Translations under genes and position numbers: made by a program
Notes under the pieces: model-generated
What the model was told of the DNA's origin: nothing
Databases searched by the model: none
What the model saw: only the letters and a program-made list of their open reading frames with translations
Shown here: positions 25,153 to 34,120 of the stretch, in pieces
How positions within the stretch are numbered: position 1 is the first letter of the stretch
How the letters are laid out: each line of letters starts with the position of its first letter
Assembly (NCBI GenBank): GCA_963735065.1
Contig: CAVTJL010000009.1
Location: 62,001-126,000, forward strand
DNA length: 64,000 bases
From: CAVTJL01 sp963735065
GTDB taxonomy: Bacteria > Pseudomonadota > Alphaproteobacteria > Geminicoccales > Geminicoccaceae
Direction: 5' to 3'

Positions 25153-27999
25153 ATGGACGTCGTCGTCGTCGAGTCCCCTACAAAAGCCCGCTCCATCGAG
25201 AAGTATCTGGGCCAGGGCTTCAAGGTCCTTCCTTCCTACGGGCATGTCCGCGACCTGCCCGAGAAGGACGGCTCCGTCCTGCCTGAGCAGGACTTTCGGA
25301 TGATCTACGAGCCGCTCGAGGAGAAGAAGCGGCGGATCGACGAGATCGCCAAGGCCGTCAAGGGGGCCAAGCGCCTCTTCCTTGCCACCGACCCCGACCG
25401 CGAGGGCGAGGCCATCTCGTGGCATCTCCTGAGCGTGCTCAAGGAGCGCAGCGGGCTCGGCGATCTGGACGTCAAGCGGGTGGTCTTCCACGAGGTCACC
25501 AAGCGCGCCGTCCTCGAGGCGATGGAGCATCCGCGTGACCTCGACACGCACCTGATCGACGCCTACCAGGCGCGCCGCGCGCTCGACTATCTCGTGGGCT
25601 TCACCCTCTCGCCGGTGCTGTGGCGCAAGCTGCAGGGCTCGCGCTCGGCGGGCCGTGTCCAGTCGGTGGCGCTGCGCCTCATCTGCGAGCGCGAGGCCGC
25701 GATCGAGGCCTTCCGCTCCGACGAGTACTGGACCGTCGAGGCGCTGCTGCGCACGGGGCGGAACGAGACCTTCGCCGCGAGGCTCACCCACCTCGACGGC
25801 AAGCGGCTCGAGAAGCTGGCGCTCAAGGACGAGGCGTCGGCGAAGGCGGCCGTGGCCGCGATCGAGACGCGCGACCTCGCCGTCTCGAACGTCGAGCGCA
25901 AGCAGGTGAGCCGCACGCCGGCCCCACCCTTCTCGACCTCGACGATGCAGCAGGAGGCGTCCCGCAAGCTGGGCTTCTCGGCCGACCGGACGATGCGCAC
26001 GGCGCAGCGCCTGTTCGAGGGCGTCGACCTCGGCGGCGAGACGGTGGGCCTGATCACCTATATGCGGACCGACAGCGTCAGCCTGTCGAGCGAGGCGCTG
26101 GCGGCCACCCGCCGGCTCGTCATCGAGCGCTATGGCGAGAGCTATGCGCCGCCGCAGCCACGCCAGTACCGGACCAAATCCAAGAGCGCCCAGGAGGCGC
26201 ACGAGGCGATCCGCCCGACCGATCCCTTCCGGGCGCCGCAGGACATGGCCCGTCACCTCGACGACGACCAGCGCCGGCTCTACGAGCTGATCTGGAAGCG
26301 GACGGTGGCGAGCCAGATGGCGGCAGCGCTCCTCGACCGTGTCACGGCCGACATCGGCGCCGCCGACGGCGGCGTCTCTCTTCGTGCCACGGGCCAGACC
26401 GTGGCCTTCGACGGCTTCTTCAAGCTCTACCAGGAAGGGCGCGACGACCGCCCGGAGAATCCCGACGAGGACGAGGACGAGAGGCGCCTTCTGCCGGCCC
26501 TGGCCGTCGGCGATCCGCTCGGCAAGGAGAAGGTGACGCCGAGCCAGCACTTCACCGAGCCGCCGCCCCGCTTCACCGAGGCGTCGCTGGTCAAGAAGCT
26601 GGAGGAGCTGGGCATCGGCCGGCCCTCGACCTATGCGAGCATCATCTCGGTCCTGCAGAACCGCAACTATGTCCGGCTCGAGAGCAAGCGCTTCGTGCCG
26701 GAGGACCGCGGCCGGCTTGTGAACTCCTTTCTCGTGAGCTTCTTCGACCGCTACGTGCAGCCGGGCTTCACGGCCGAGCTCGAGGACAAGCTCGACAGCG
26801 TCGCCTCGGGCGATCTCGCCTGGAAGACCGTGCTCCACGAGTTCTGGGATCCGTTCCGGGTGCGCGTCGACGAGGTCAAGGAGCGACGCGTCGCCGAGGT
26901 CATCGACGCCCTGAACGAGGCGATGGCGGCCAAGCTCTTCCCGGAGCGCGCCGACGGCGGCGATCCGCGCATCTGCCCGCTCTGCGGGACGGGCAACCTG
27001 TCCCTCAAGCTCGGGCGCTTCGGTGCCTTCGTGGGCTGCTCGAACTATCCCGAGTGCCGCTACACGCGAAAGCTCGACGAGAGCGCCGACGAGGCGGCCA
27101 AGGCCAGCGACCGGCTGCTCGGCGTCGACCATGCCAACGACGAGGAGGTGTGGCTCAAGTCGGGCCGCTTCGGACCTTATGTCCAGCGCGGCACCGGCGC
27201 CGAGGCCAAGCGCTGCTCCCTGCCGCCGGGCGTGACGCCCGAGGCGATCGACCTCGACCTGGCGCTGCAGCTCCTGGCGCTGCCGCGCGAGGTCGGCATC
27301 GACCCGGACAGCGGCAAGCCGGTGACGGCCGGCATCAACCGCTACGGCCCCTTCGTCCAGCTCGACGGCAAGTTCAAGCGCCTGGATGCGGACGACGACG
27401 TGCTGGCGGTCGGCATGAACCGGGCGCTGGCGCTCCTGGCCGAGCCCGACAAGGGCCGACGCCAGGCCCAGGCCGCGGGCCCGCTCAAGGAGATGGGCGA
27501 GCATCCCCGCGACGGCGGGCCGATCCGGCTCTACGCCGGTCGCTTCGGCCCTTACGTCAAGCACGGTGCGGTCAACGCGAGCCTGCCCAAGTCGCTGCCG
27601 CCCGAGGAGCTGACGGTCGAGCGGGCGGTCGAGCTTCTCGATGCGCGCGCGGCGCGCGGCGGGGCGCCGGCCAAGGGCGGTCGCGGCCGCAAGGCTCCGG
27701 CCGCCAAGGCAGCGCCCGCGAAGCCGGCCAAGGCCGCGCAAAGGCCGCAAAGCCGGCCAAGGGTGCGAAGGCGAAATCGCCCACGACCACGGCGGCGAAA
27801 GCCGCGCCGAAGCGGCGGAAAGCCTCGACGCCCGCCGACACGGGCGACTGAGGCTTGCCGCGACCGCCGACCCGGCGTTCCCAACCCGTCCCTTCGAAGG
27901 GCGAGCTTTTGGAGTTCGTCGGCGGCGCCGAGCGGCCACCGCGCACCAACGAGATCCTCAAGGCCTTCGGGCTGGACGGTCGGGCACGTCCGGTCCTGA
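25153..27999 (+). CDS. topA: DNA topoisomerase I (C-terminal tail frameshifted)
   Basis: TopA relaxes negative supercoils. Toprim starts at MDVVVVESPTKARSIEKYLG and includes FLATDPDREGEAISWHLL. The catalytic Tyr is in GLITYMRTDSVSLSSEAL. The C-terminal part has one zinc motif (CPLCGTGNLSLKL ... GCSNYPECRY) and repeated TopA-C units (RFGPYVQRG, RFGPYVKHG). The main frame is intact to about 27738. Beyond that it reads an Arg/Pro/Ser-rich tail to 27999 that overlaps rnr by 145 bp. The -1 frame from 27738 instead gives a Lys/Ala-rich tail (AKAKSPTTTAAKAAPKRRK) stopping at 27851, just before rnr, which is the normal ending. A one-base deletion or sequencing error is likely. Confidence 0.95.
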   Translation: MDVVVVESPTKARSIEKYLGQGFKVLPSYGHVRDLPEKDGSVLPEQDFRMIYEPLEEKKRRIDEIAKAVKGAKRLFLATDPDREGEAISWHLLSVLKERSGLGDLDVKRVVFHEVTKRAVLEAMEHPRDLDTHLIDAYQARRALDYLVGFTLSPVLWRKLQGSRSAGRVQSVALRLICEREAAIEAFRSDEYWTVEALLRTGRNETFAARLTHLDGKRLEKLALKDEASAKAAVAAIETRDLAVSNVERKQVSRTPAPPFSTSTMQQEASRKLGFSADRTMRTAQRLFEGVDLGGETVGLITYMRTDSVSLSSEALAATRRLVIERYGESYAPPQPRQYRTKSKSAQEAHEAIRPTDPFRAPQDMARHLDDDQRRLYELIWKRTVASQMAAALLDRVTADIGAADGGVSLRATGQTVAFDGFFKLYQEGRDDRPENPDEDEDERRLLPALAVGDPLGKEKVTPSQHFTEPPPRFTEASLVKKLEELGIGRPSTYASIISVLQNRNYVRLESKRFVPEDRGRLVNSFLVSFFDRYVQPGFTAELEDKLDSVASGDLAWKTVLHEFWDPFRVRVDEVKERRVAEVIDALNEAMAAKLFPERADGGDPRICPLCGTGNLSLKLGRFGAFVGCSNYPECRYTRKLDESADEAAKASDRLLGVDHANDEEVWLKSGRFGPYVQRGTGAEAKRCSLPPGVTPEAIDLDLALQLLALPREVGIDPDSGKPVTAGINRYGPFVQLDGKFKRLDADDDVLAVGMNRALALLAEPDKGRRQAQAAGPLKEMGEHPRDGGPIRLYAGRFGPYVKHGAVNASLPKSLPPEELTVERAVELLDARAARGGAPAKGGRGRKAPAAKAAPAKPAKAAQRPQSRPRVRRRNRPRPRRRKPRRSGGKPRRPPTRATEACRDRRPGVPNPSLRRASFWSSSAAPSGHRAPTRSSRPSGWTVGHVRS

Positions 28000-30101
28000 A
28001 GCGCATGCTGCGCGAGCTCGAGGACGAAGGCCGCCTGCCGGGCCGCCGGCGGCGTCCGAAGCACGAGGGCGAGCGGGAGGGGCTGCCCAACGTGACGGTC
28101 GTGACCGTCGTCGACGTGGACGACGAGGGCGATCTCCTGTGCCGCGCCCAGCAGGATCCCCAGGCCCGCATCCTGCTGCCCGTCGAGGCGCAGGAGGGCA
28201 AGGCGCCGGGACCGGGCGACCGGGTGCTGGCGCGGCTGTTCCCGCGTGCGAACGGCCGCTACGACGCCCATCTGATCAAGCTCCTGCCCCGCATGGAGCG
28301 CGCGGTGGTGGGTGTCATCGAGGCCAGCGAGGACGGGCTGCGCATCCGCCCGCTCGAGCGCTCGGCCAAGCTCGAGTACCGGCTGCGCCCGGACGAGGCG
28401 GGCGGGGCCTCCGTAGGCGATCTCGTCCGCGCCGAGACGCTGGGCGGCGACCGTCCGATGGCGCTGCCGCAGGCCCGGGTGACCGAGCGCGTCGGCCGCG
28501 TCGACGATCCGGGCGCCGTGAGCCTGGCGCTGGCGGTCGCAGCGGGCCTGCCGATGGCCTTCCCGGAGGCGGCACTGGCCGAGGCGGCCAAGGCCAAGCC
28601 CGTGGCGCTGGGCAAGCGGCGGGATCTGCGCGAGCTCGAGCTCGTCACGATCGACGGCGAGGACGCGCGGGACTTCGACGACGCGGTATGGGCCCAGCCC
28701 GACGAGACCAAAGGCAACCCGGGCGGCTATCGGATCGTGGTCGCCATCGCCGACGTCGCCCACTATGTGCGGCCCGGCTCGGCCCTCGACCGCGAGGCGC
28801 GCGAGCGCGGCAACTCGGTCTACTTCCCGGACCGGGTGATCCCGATGCTGCCTGAGGCGCTCTCGAACGGCCTCTGCTCGCTGCGGCCGGACGAGGAGCG
28901 CGCCTGCTTTGCGATCCTGATGCGCATCGATGGCCAGGGCCAGCTGATCGAGAAGACCTTCCGCCGCTCCCTGATGCGCTCGCGCGCGCGGCTCACCTAC
29001 ACCCAGGTCCAGGCGGCGCGGGACGGGCGGCCGGACGCGCTGACGGCGCCGTTGATGGAGCAGGTGATCAACCCGCTCTACGGCGCCTACGAGGTGCTGG
29101 CCGCGGCACGGCGGCGGCGCGGCGCCATCGACCTCGACCTGCCCGAGCGCCGGGCGATCATCGACGCGGAGGGCAGGCTCAGCGGCATCGGCAAGCGCGA
29201 GCGGCAGGCCAGCAACATGCTGATCGAGGAGCTGATGATCCTCGCCAACGTCGCCGCCGCGAGCCTGCTCGAGGAAAAGGCGCAGCCGGGCCTCTACCGC
29301 GTCCACGACAAGCCCGACCCGGCCAAGCTCACCGTGCTCGCCGACTATCTCGAGCGGATCGGCGTGCCCTGGAGCCGAACGACGAAAAAGCCCGGCGAGT
29401 TCACCGAGCTTCTCGAGCGGCTGAAGGATCACGCGCTCAAGGAGAGTGTGGCCGGCTTCGTGCTGCGCTGCCAGGCGCAGGCGGTCTACAGCCCGGCCAA
29501 TATCGGCCATTTCGGCCTCAATCTGCGCCGCTACGCGCACTTCACCTCGCCGATCCGGCGCTACAGCGACCTCGTCGTGCACCGGGCGATCATCCGCATC
29601 CTCGGCGCCGGCAGCGACGGGCTCGACGACGGCGCGACCCTGGAGGCGCTGGGCGAGCTGGGCCGGCATCTCTCGATGACCGAGCGCCGCGCCATGGAGG
29701 CCGAGCGCGGCGCCCTCGAGCGGCTGACGGCGCTCTTTCTCGCTGGCAGCGAGGGCGCCCTCCTCAAGGGCAAGATCACGGGCGTGCAGCGCTTCGGCCT
29801 CTTCGTCACGCTGGACGAGAGCGGGGCCGAGGGGCTCGTGCCGGTCTCGACCCTGGGCGACGACGCCTTTGCGCATGACGAGCGGCACCACGCCCTGGTG
29901 GGCCAGCGCGGCGGCGAGAGCTTCGGTCTGGGGGATACCGTGACGGTGGAGCTTGCCGAGGCCGACGCGGTCACCGGCAGCCTGATCTTCCGCATCGACG
30001 AGCACGAGCGCGCGCACGGCGCCGAGCTCGCGCGCAAGGCCTGGCGCCGCACGCCGCCCAAGCAGCGCGGCCGGAGAATGGTGCGTCACGGCCGCCGCTG
30101 A
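27855..30101 (+). CDS. rnr: Ribonuclease R
   Basis: RNase R degrades structured RNA 3' to 5'. The 748-residue product has an N-terminal helix-turn-helix part, cold-shock domains, and the RNB catalytic domain. The acidic metal site is in TIDGEDARDFDDAV (about residues 270-283). ERGNSVYFPDRVIPMLPEALSN is split over that domain, with AHFTSPIRRYSDLVVHR later. A C-terminal S1 domain (GKITGVQRFGLFVTL) and a basic tail KQRGRRMVRHGRR complete it. The TTG at 27855 fits the frame immediately after the Lys-rich topA end. topA-rnr-rpmG order is typical of alphaproteobacteria. Confidence 0.95.
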   Translation: MPRPPTRRSQPVPSKGELLEFVGGAERPPRTNEILKAFGLDGRARPVLKRMLRELEDEGRLPGRRRRPKHEGEREGLPNVTVVTVVDVDDEGDLLCRAQQDPQARILLPVEAQEGKAPGPGDRVLARLFPRANGRYDAHLIKLLPRMERAVVGVIEASEDGLRIRPLERSAKLEYRLRPDEAGGASVGDLVRAETLGGDRPMALPQARVTERVGRVDDPGAVSLALAVAAGLPMAFPEAALAEAAKAKPVALGKRRDLRELELVTIDGEDARDFDDAVWAQPDETKGNPGGYRIVVAIADVAHYVRPGSALDREARERGNSVYFPDRVIPMLPEALSNGLCSLRPDEERACFAILMRIDGQGQLIEKTFRRSLMRSRARLTYTQVQAARDGRPDALTAPLMEQVINPLYGAYEVLAAARRRRGAIDLDLPERRAIIDAEGRLSGIGKRERQASNMLIEELMILANVAAASLLEEKAQPGLYRVHDKPDPAKLTVLADYLERIGVPWSRTTKKPGEFTELLERLKDHALKESVAGFVLRCQAQAVYSPANIGHFGLNLRRYAHFTSPIRRYSDLVVHRAIIRILGAGSDGLDDGATLEALGELGRHLSMTERRAMEAERGALERLTALFLAGSEGALLKGKITGVQRFGLFVTLDESGAEGLVPVSTLGDDAFAHDERHHALVGQRGGESFGLGDTVTVELAEADAVTGSLIFRIDEHERAHGAELARKAWRRTPPKQRGRRMVRHGRR

Positions 30102-30114
30102 AGGGCCGCCGAGC

Positions 30115-30142
30115 TTGACAGGCCGCGCCCGCTCCCTACATT
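30115..30142 (+). promoter_or_regulatory. Sigma70-type promoter of rpmG
   Basis: TTGACA (30115-30120), a 16-bp spacer and TACATT (30137-30142) lie about 37 bp before the rpmG ATG. The -35 box is perfect and the -10 matches four of six positions. Confidence 0.75.
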
Positions 30143-30178
30143 CGCGCCCGGTCGCTTCATTGAGGGATTCTCTGCGTC

Positions 30179-30346
30179 ATGGCCAAGTCCGCCACCACGC
30201 TCATCAAGCTCGTCAGCACGGCGGGCACGGGCTTCTTCTACACGACGAAGAAGAACAGCCGCAGCAGCACCGAGAAGCTGTCCCTCAAGAAGTACGACCC
30301 GAAGGTGCGCAAGCACGTCGAGTTCAAGGAAGCCAAGATCAAGTAG
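30179..30346 (+). CDS. rpmG: 50S ribosomal protein L33
   Basis: The 55-residue product begins MAKSATTLIKLVSTAGTGFF and continues with YTTKKNSR and KKYDPKVRKHVEFKEAKIK, the L33 pattern. It lacks the two CxxC pairs, so it is the zinc-free form. It lies 77 bp after rnr, has its own promoter, and is followed by two hairpins. Confidence 0.97.
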   Translation: MAKSATTLIKLVSTAGTGFFYTTKKNSRSSTEKLSLKKYDPKVRKHVEFKEAKIK

Positions 30347-30353
30347 CAGACGC

Positions 30354-30370
30354 CGCGCCCTCGGGGCGCG
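30354..30370 (+). terminator. Short GC hairpin after rpmG
   Basis: Stem CGCGCCC / GGGCGCG around TCG, 8 bp after the rpmG stop. It has no T-run and may act with the second hairpin downstream. Confidence 0.5.
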
Positions 30371-30388
30371 TTGCGCTACCTGACGTTG

Positions 30389-30411
30389 AGCCCGCGCCTG
30401 CCGCGGGCTTT
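30389..30411 (+). terminator. Rho-independent terminator after rpmG
   Basis: Stem AGCCCGCG / CGCGGGCT with loop CCTGC is followed by TTTC. It lies 43 bp after the rpmG stop and ends the topA-rnr-rpmG region. Confidence 0.75.
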
Positions 30412-30540
30412 CGCGTCTCTGGCCGATGCGTCTCCGGCCGCCCGCCCGCTTCCCTGGCCCACTCCGGGCTTGCGCAGCTGTGCCCCTCTCCCGCACAACC
30501 GTCGTCAATGAGGACACCAGCCTGAAGGGGAGGCACCGAG

Positions 30541-31644
30541 GTGGACTACGGCTTCTTCACCATGCCCTCGCATCCGCCGGAGCGGGGTCTCAAGGCCGGC
30601 CAGGACTGGGATCTCCAGGTGCTGCGCTGGTGCGACGAGCTGGGCTTCAGCGAGGCCTGGATCGGCGAGCACCACACGGCCCCCTGGGAGCCGAATCCGG
30701 CACCCGACCTGCTCCTGGCGCAGGCGATGCTGCAGACCAGCCGCATCCGCCTGGGCCCGGGCGGCTTTCTCTTGCCCTACCATCACCCGGCCGAGCTCGC
30801 GAACCGTGTGGCGATGCTGGACCACCTCTCCGAGGGCCGGCTCAACTTCGGCGTCGCTGCGAGCGGCCTGCCGAGCGACTGGGCGATGTTCCACGTCGAC
30901 GGCATGTCCGGCCAGAACCGTGACATGACCCGCGAGGCGCTCGACATCATCCTCAAGCTGTGGACGACCGAGGAGCCCTTCGACTACGACGGCAAGTTCT
31001 GGAAGGTGACGAAGCCGGACACGATGTTCGGCTTCCTGAAGCCGCATCTGAAGCCTCTGCAGGCTCCGCATCCGCCGATCGGCGTGGCCGGGCTCAGCAA
31101 GGGCTCGGACACCTTGAAGCTCGCCGGCGAGCGCGGCTTCATCCCGATGAGCCTCAACCTCAACCCGGCCTATGTCGGCAGCCACTGGGAATCGGTCCAG
31201 ATCGGCGCCGAGCGCAGCGGGCGCACGCCCGACCGCTCGATCTGGCGCATGGTCCGCGAGGTCTTCGTCGCCGAGACCGACGAGGAGGCGTGGCGCCTCT
31301 CGGTGGGCGGCATGATGGGCCGGATGATGGACGAGTACTTCCTGCCGCTCCTCGCCAATTTCGGGTTCCTCGACTATCTGAAGCACAGCCCCGAGGTGGC
31401 CGACTCGGACGTGACGGCGGCCTATTGCGCCAAGCACAACTGGCTCATCGGCTCGCCCGCCACCGTGGCCGAGAAGATCGAGCGCATCCACCACGAGGTC
31501 GGCGGGTTCGGCACGCTTCTCCTCTTCGGCTTCGACTATGTCGAGAAGCCCGAGGCCTGGCGCACCTCGCTGGGCCTTCTCGCCGAGGAGGTCATGCCCC
31601 GGCTGCGGCATCTCACCCCGTCAGGGAGCAAGGCTGCGGCATGA
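30541..31644 (+). CDS. LLM-class (luciferase-like) flavin-dependent monooxygenase
   Basis: A flavin-dependent oxygenase of the bacterial luciferase superfamily, using reduced FMN from a separate reductase. The 367-residue product has MDYGFFTMPSHPPE at the start, WIGEHHTAPWEPNPAPDLLL, IRLGPGGFLLPYHHPAELAN, DHLSEGRLNFGVAASG, and a late GSPATVAEKIERIHHEVGGF. These match the long-chain alkane / limonene-monooxygenase-like group; the substrate is unknown. The GTG at 30541 has GGGGAGG upstream. An 11-bp hairpin follows the gene. Confidence 0.92.
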   Translation: MDYGFFTMPSHPPERGLKAGQDWDLQVLRWCDELGFSEAWIGEHHTAPWEPNPAPDLLLAQAMLQTSRIRLGPGGFLLPYHHPAELANRVAMLDHLSEGRLNFGVAASGLPSDWAMFHVDGMSGQNRDMTREALDIILKLWTTEEPFDYDGKFWKVTKPDTMFGFLKPHLKPLQAPHPPIGVAGLSKGSDTLKLAGERGFIPMSLNLNPAYVGSHWESVQIGAERSGRTPDRSIWRMVREVFVAETDEEAWRLSVGGMMGRMMDEYFLPLLANFGFLDYLKHSPEVADSDVTAAYCAKHNWLIGSPATVAEKIERIHHEVGGFGTLLLFGFDYVEKPEAWRTSLGLLAEEVMPRLRHLTPSGSKAAA

Positions 31645-31666
31645 GCTAGATCCCGGTCGGCAGACC

Positions 31667-31695
31667 GGCGGCCAGCCTTCTCATGGCTGGCCGCC
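31667..31695 (+). terminator. Hairpin after the luciferase-like gene
   Basis: Perfect 11-bp stem GGCGGCCAGCC / GGCTGGCCGCC with loop TTCTCAT, 22 bp after the stop. There is no T-run. Confidence 0.6.
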
Positions 31696-31816
31696 CGCCG
31701 CGCCTCTTGTCGCCTTACGCGAATAGTTGATAAAGCGTCTCGCCATATACGGGACGGCGGGCTTCGGTCCGGACCACGACGCCGCCCCCCCTGGATTCGC
31801 GCCGAGGAGCTGACCG

Positions 31817-33121
31817 ATGTCTCTGCCGCCAGCGCATCAGGCGCCAGTAACGCGAGCACCGACGAGGCTCGGGCTCGCCCTCATGCTGGCGATGATGGCC
31901 GCTCTGCCGGCCTCCGCCGCCGGCGTCGACCGGCTCTTGAGCGAGCCGGCACCGCTCGTCTTGAAGGATGGCCGGATCGCCCGCGTCAGCATCTATGCGG
32001 TGCGTTTCCCGACCGGCTCGGCGGTGCTCGATCCCGCCACCGCGCGGGCGCTGGACAAGCTGATCGGCGACGAGGCCACCGACTGCTTCCTGACGGCCCA
32101 GGCGATCGGCCACGCCGAGGCGCCGCCTGCCGATTCCGGCGACACGCTCGCCGAGCACCGCCTGGCCAGGGCCCGCGCGGACCGCGTCCGGAAGGAGATG
32201 ATCGACCGCGGCCTCGCCGCCTCGGCCATCGCCAGCGTCTGGGACTGGCAGTTCGTCGTGAAGGAGCCCCGCGTCACGCTTTGGATCTTCGACCTGCCGA
32301 AGGGCTCGGATTGCAAGGGCACGCCGCTCGGGCCCCCCGCCCCCGTCGCGTCGGCCGCACCCGCGACGAGCGAGGCAACCGCGTCCACCGCGCCGCCGAG
32401 CGAGGAGCCGAGCCAGCCGGCCGATGCGGAGAGCGGGTCCCAGGCCGAGCCTGCGAGCCCGCCGGCGGCGGCGACCGAGCAGGCCCAGGCGGGCGAGCCG
32501 CCGGCACCGGCCTCTCCGGCGACAACACCCGAGCCTCCGGCCGTGGCCTCCGTGGAGCAGGCGCCAGCGCCGTCGGCGCCCACAGCCTCCAATGAGCCCG
32601 CCGCACCGACGATGCCGACCTCCCCGGCGTCCGAGGATGCGGCCGCACCGGGCGACAAGGCCTCGACCGAGGCGGAGGAGCCCGCCAAAGCGCCCGAGGA
32701 GAGCCCTGCTCCGGCCACCGAGGCGCCCTCCCCGCCGCCGTCCGCTGCAGCGCCCACCAAGACCGCGGAGACGGCCGCAGCCAAGGAGGCGCCGCCCGCC
32801 GCCACGGCCAGCATCCCGTTCGACGTCAACAGCAGCTTTCTCTCGAAGGCCGCAAGCCAGAGGCTGCGGGAGCTCGCGGGGCAGCTGCGCGAGGGGGGAC
32901 GCTTCACGGTCGAGCTTGCCGCCACCGTCGGCGGCGAGGTGAAGGACGCCTCGAGCAAGCAGGCGAGCCGCTACAACCGCTGGATGGCCGAGCGCCGTAT
33001 CGGCCGGGTGACCGACTGGCTGCGGCAGAATGCGGGGAAGGCGCAGCTGGAGTTCAAGTCGAGCTTCATCGAGGAGGACGGCTCGCCGCGGGTCCGGGTG
33101 AGGCTCGAGCCCGCGGGCTAG
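31817..33121 (+). CDS. Secreted protein with two OmpA-like halves and a Pro/Ala-rich linker
   Basis: The 434-residue product has a signal peptide (about 1-35, ALPASAAGVDR). The N-terminal OmpA-like domain (about 45-150) contains VRFPTGSAVLDPATARALD, GHAEAPPADSG and LAEHRLARARADRVRKEM. About 160 residues rich in Pro, Ala, Glu and Ser follow. A C-terminal OmpA-like domain (about 335-434) contains IPFDVNSSFLSKAASQRL, VELAATVGGEV and RYNRWMAERRIGRVTDWLRQ. OmpA-C domains bind peptidoglycan, so a long tether between two wall contacts is conceivable. The second half is more divergent and its assignment is weaker. Confidence 0.78.
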   Translation: MSLPPAHQAPVTRAPTRLGLALMLAMMAALPASAAGVDRLLSEPAPLVLKDGRIARVSIYAVRFPTGSAVLDPATARALDKLIGDEATDCFLTAQAIGHAEAPPADSGDTLAEHRLARARADRVRKEMIDRGLAASAIASVWDWQFVVKEPRVTLWIFDLPKGSDCKGTPLGPPAPVASAAPATSEATASTAPPSEEPSQPADAESGSQAEPASPPAAATEQAQAGEPPAPASPATTPEPPAVASVEQAPAPSAPTASNEPAAPTMPTSPASEDAAAPGDKASTEAEEPAKAPEESPAPATEAPSPPPSAAAPTKTAETAAAKEAPPAATASIPFDVNSSFLSKAASQRLRELAGQLREGGRFTVELAATVGGEVKDASSKQASRYNRWMAERRIGRVTDWLRQNAGKAQLEFKSSFIEEDGSPRVRVRLEPAG

Positions 33122-33201
33122 CTCGTCCGGGAGCCCGCGTGACCACCCCGGCGGGTGGGGCTATAAGCGTCTCGATCGGGTGAGGCGGAGGAGGCAGGCC
33201 C

Positions 33202-34113
33202 ATGGGCGTCGCGATCGGTGTCGATCTCGGCGGCACGAAGATCGAGGTCATCGCCCTCGACGAAAGCGGCGCGGAGCTGCTGCGTCGAAGGCGTGCCACG
33301 CCCCGCGGCACCTATGAGGGCACGCTCGACGCCATCGCGGGCATGGTCGAGGAGGCGGAGCGGGAGCTCGGCTGCAGCGCCACCGTCGGGATCGGCCATC
33401 CAGGCGCCATCTCGCCGGCCACGGGCCTGATCAAGAACGCCAACTCGACCTGGCTCAACGACCGGCCGCTCGACCGTGACCTGATGGCCCGGATGGGGCG
33501 ACCGATCGCCTTTGCCAACGACGCCAACTGCCTGGGCCTGTCCGAGGCGACCGATGGCGCCGGCGCCGGCTCGCCGGTCGTCTTCGCCGTCATCCTCGGC
33601 ACCGGCGTCGGCGGCGGCATCGCCGTGCACGGCAGGATCCTGACCGGCCCCAACGCTATCGCCGGCGAGTGGGGCCACAATCCGCTGCCCTGGCCGCGTG
33701 ACGAGGAGCGACCGGGGCCGCCCTGCTATTGCGGCCTCGCCGGCTGCGTCGAGACGTGGCTGTCGGGCCCCGGGCTCGCCGGCGACCATGCGCGCGTCAC
33801 GGGCACCAAGCTCGCAGGGCCTGCGATCGTCGCCGGCGCCGAGGCGGGCGACGCCAGCTGCCTCGCCTCGCTCGAGCGCTACGAGGACCGTCTCGCCCGG
33901 GCGCTGGCGACGGTGATCAACCTGCTCGATCCCGACGTCGTGGTGCTGGGCGGCGGCGTCTCCAACATCCGCCGGCTCTACGATCGCGTGACCGACCTCT
34001 GGCCGCGCTACGTCTTCTCGGACACCGTCCGCACCAAGCTTCTACCGCCCGTCCACGGCGACAGCAGCGGCGTGCGCGGCGCAGCCTGGCTGGGCCGCGA
34101 CCTCGCCGGCTGA
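33202..34113 (+). CDS. ROK family sugar kinase (fructokinase-like)
   Basis: Phosphorylates a hexose, most likely fructose or a related sugar. The 303-residue product has the phosphate loop IGVDLGGTKIEVIAL, GHPGAISPATGLIKNANSTW, FANDANCLGLSEATDGAG, and VILGTGVGGGIAVHGRI. A zinc motif is formed by EWGHNPLPW plus CYCGLAGCVETWLSGPGL. VVLGGGVSNIRRLYD precedes the tail. The zinc motif places it with Mak/NagK-like ROK kinases. It ends 7 bp from the convergent eipB remnant. Confidence 0.93.
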   Translation: MGVAIGVDLGGTKIEVIALDESGAELLRRRRATPRGTYEGTLDAIAGMVEEAERELGCSATVGIGHPGAISPATGLIKNANSTWLNDRPLDRDLMARMGRPIAFANDANCLGLSEATDGAGAGSPVVFAVILGTGVGGGIAVHGRILTGPNAIAGEWGHNPLPWPRDEERPGPPCYCGLAGCVETWLSGPGLAGDHARVTGTKLAGPAIVAGAEAGDASCLASLERYEDRLARALATVINLLDPDVVVLGGGVSNIRRLYDRVTDLWPRYVFSDTVRTKLLPPVHGDSSGVRGAAWLGRDLAG

Positions 34114-34120
34114 GCTTCGG

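Noticed and set aside
27730..27745. Programmed -1 frameshifting in topA
   Set aside because: No X-XXY-YYZ slippery heptamer and no strong downstream stem were found; a missing base is a simpler explanation.
25123..27939. A 938-codon minus-strand frame
   Set aside because: It is fully opposite topA, which has clear domains; its own translation shows no motif.
27552..30089. An 845-codon minus-strand frame
   Set aside because: It is opposite rnr and has no recognisable domain.
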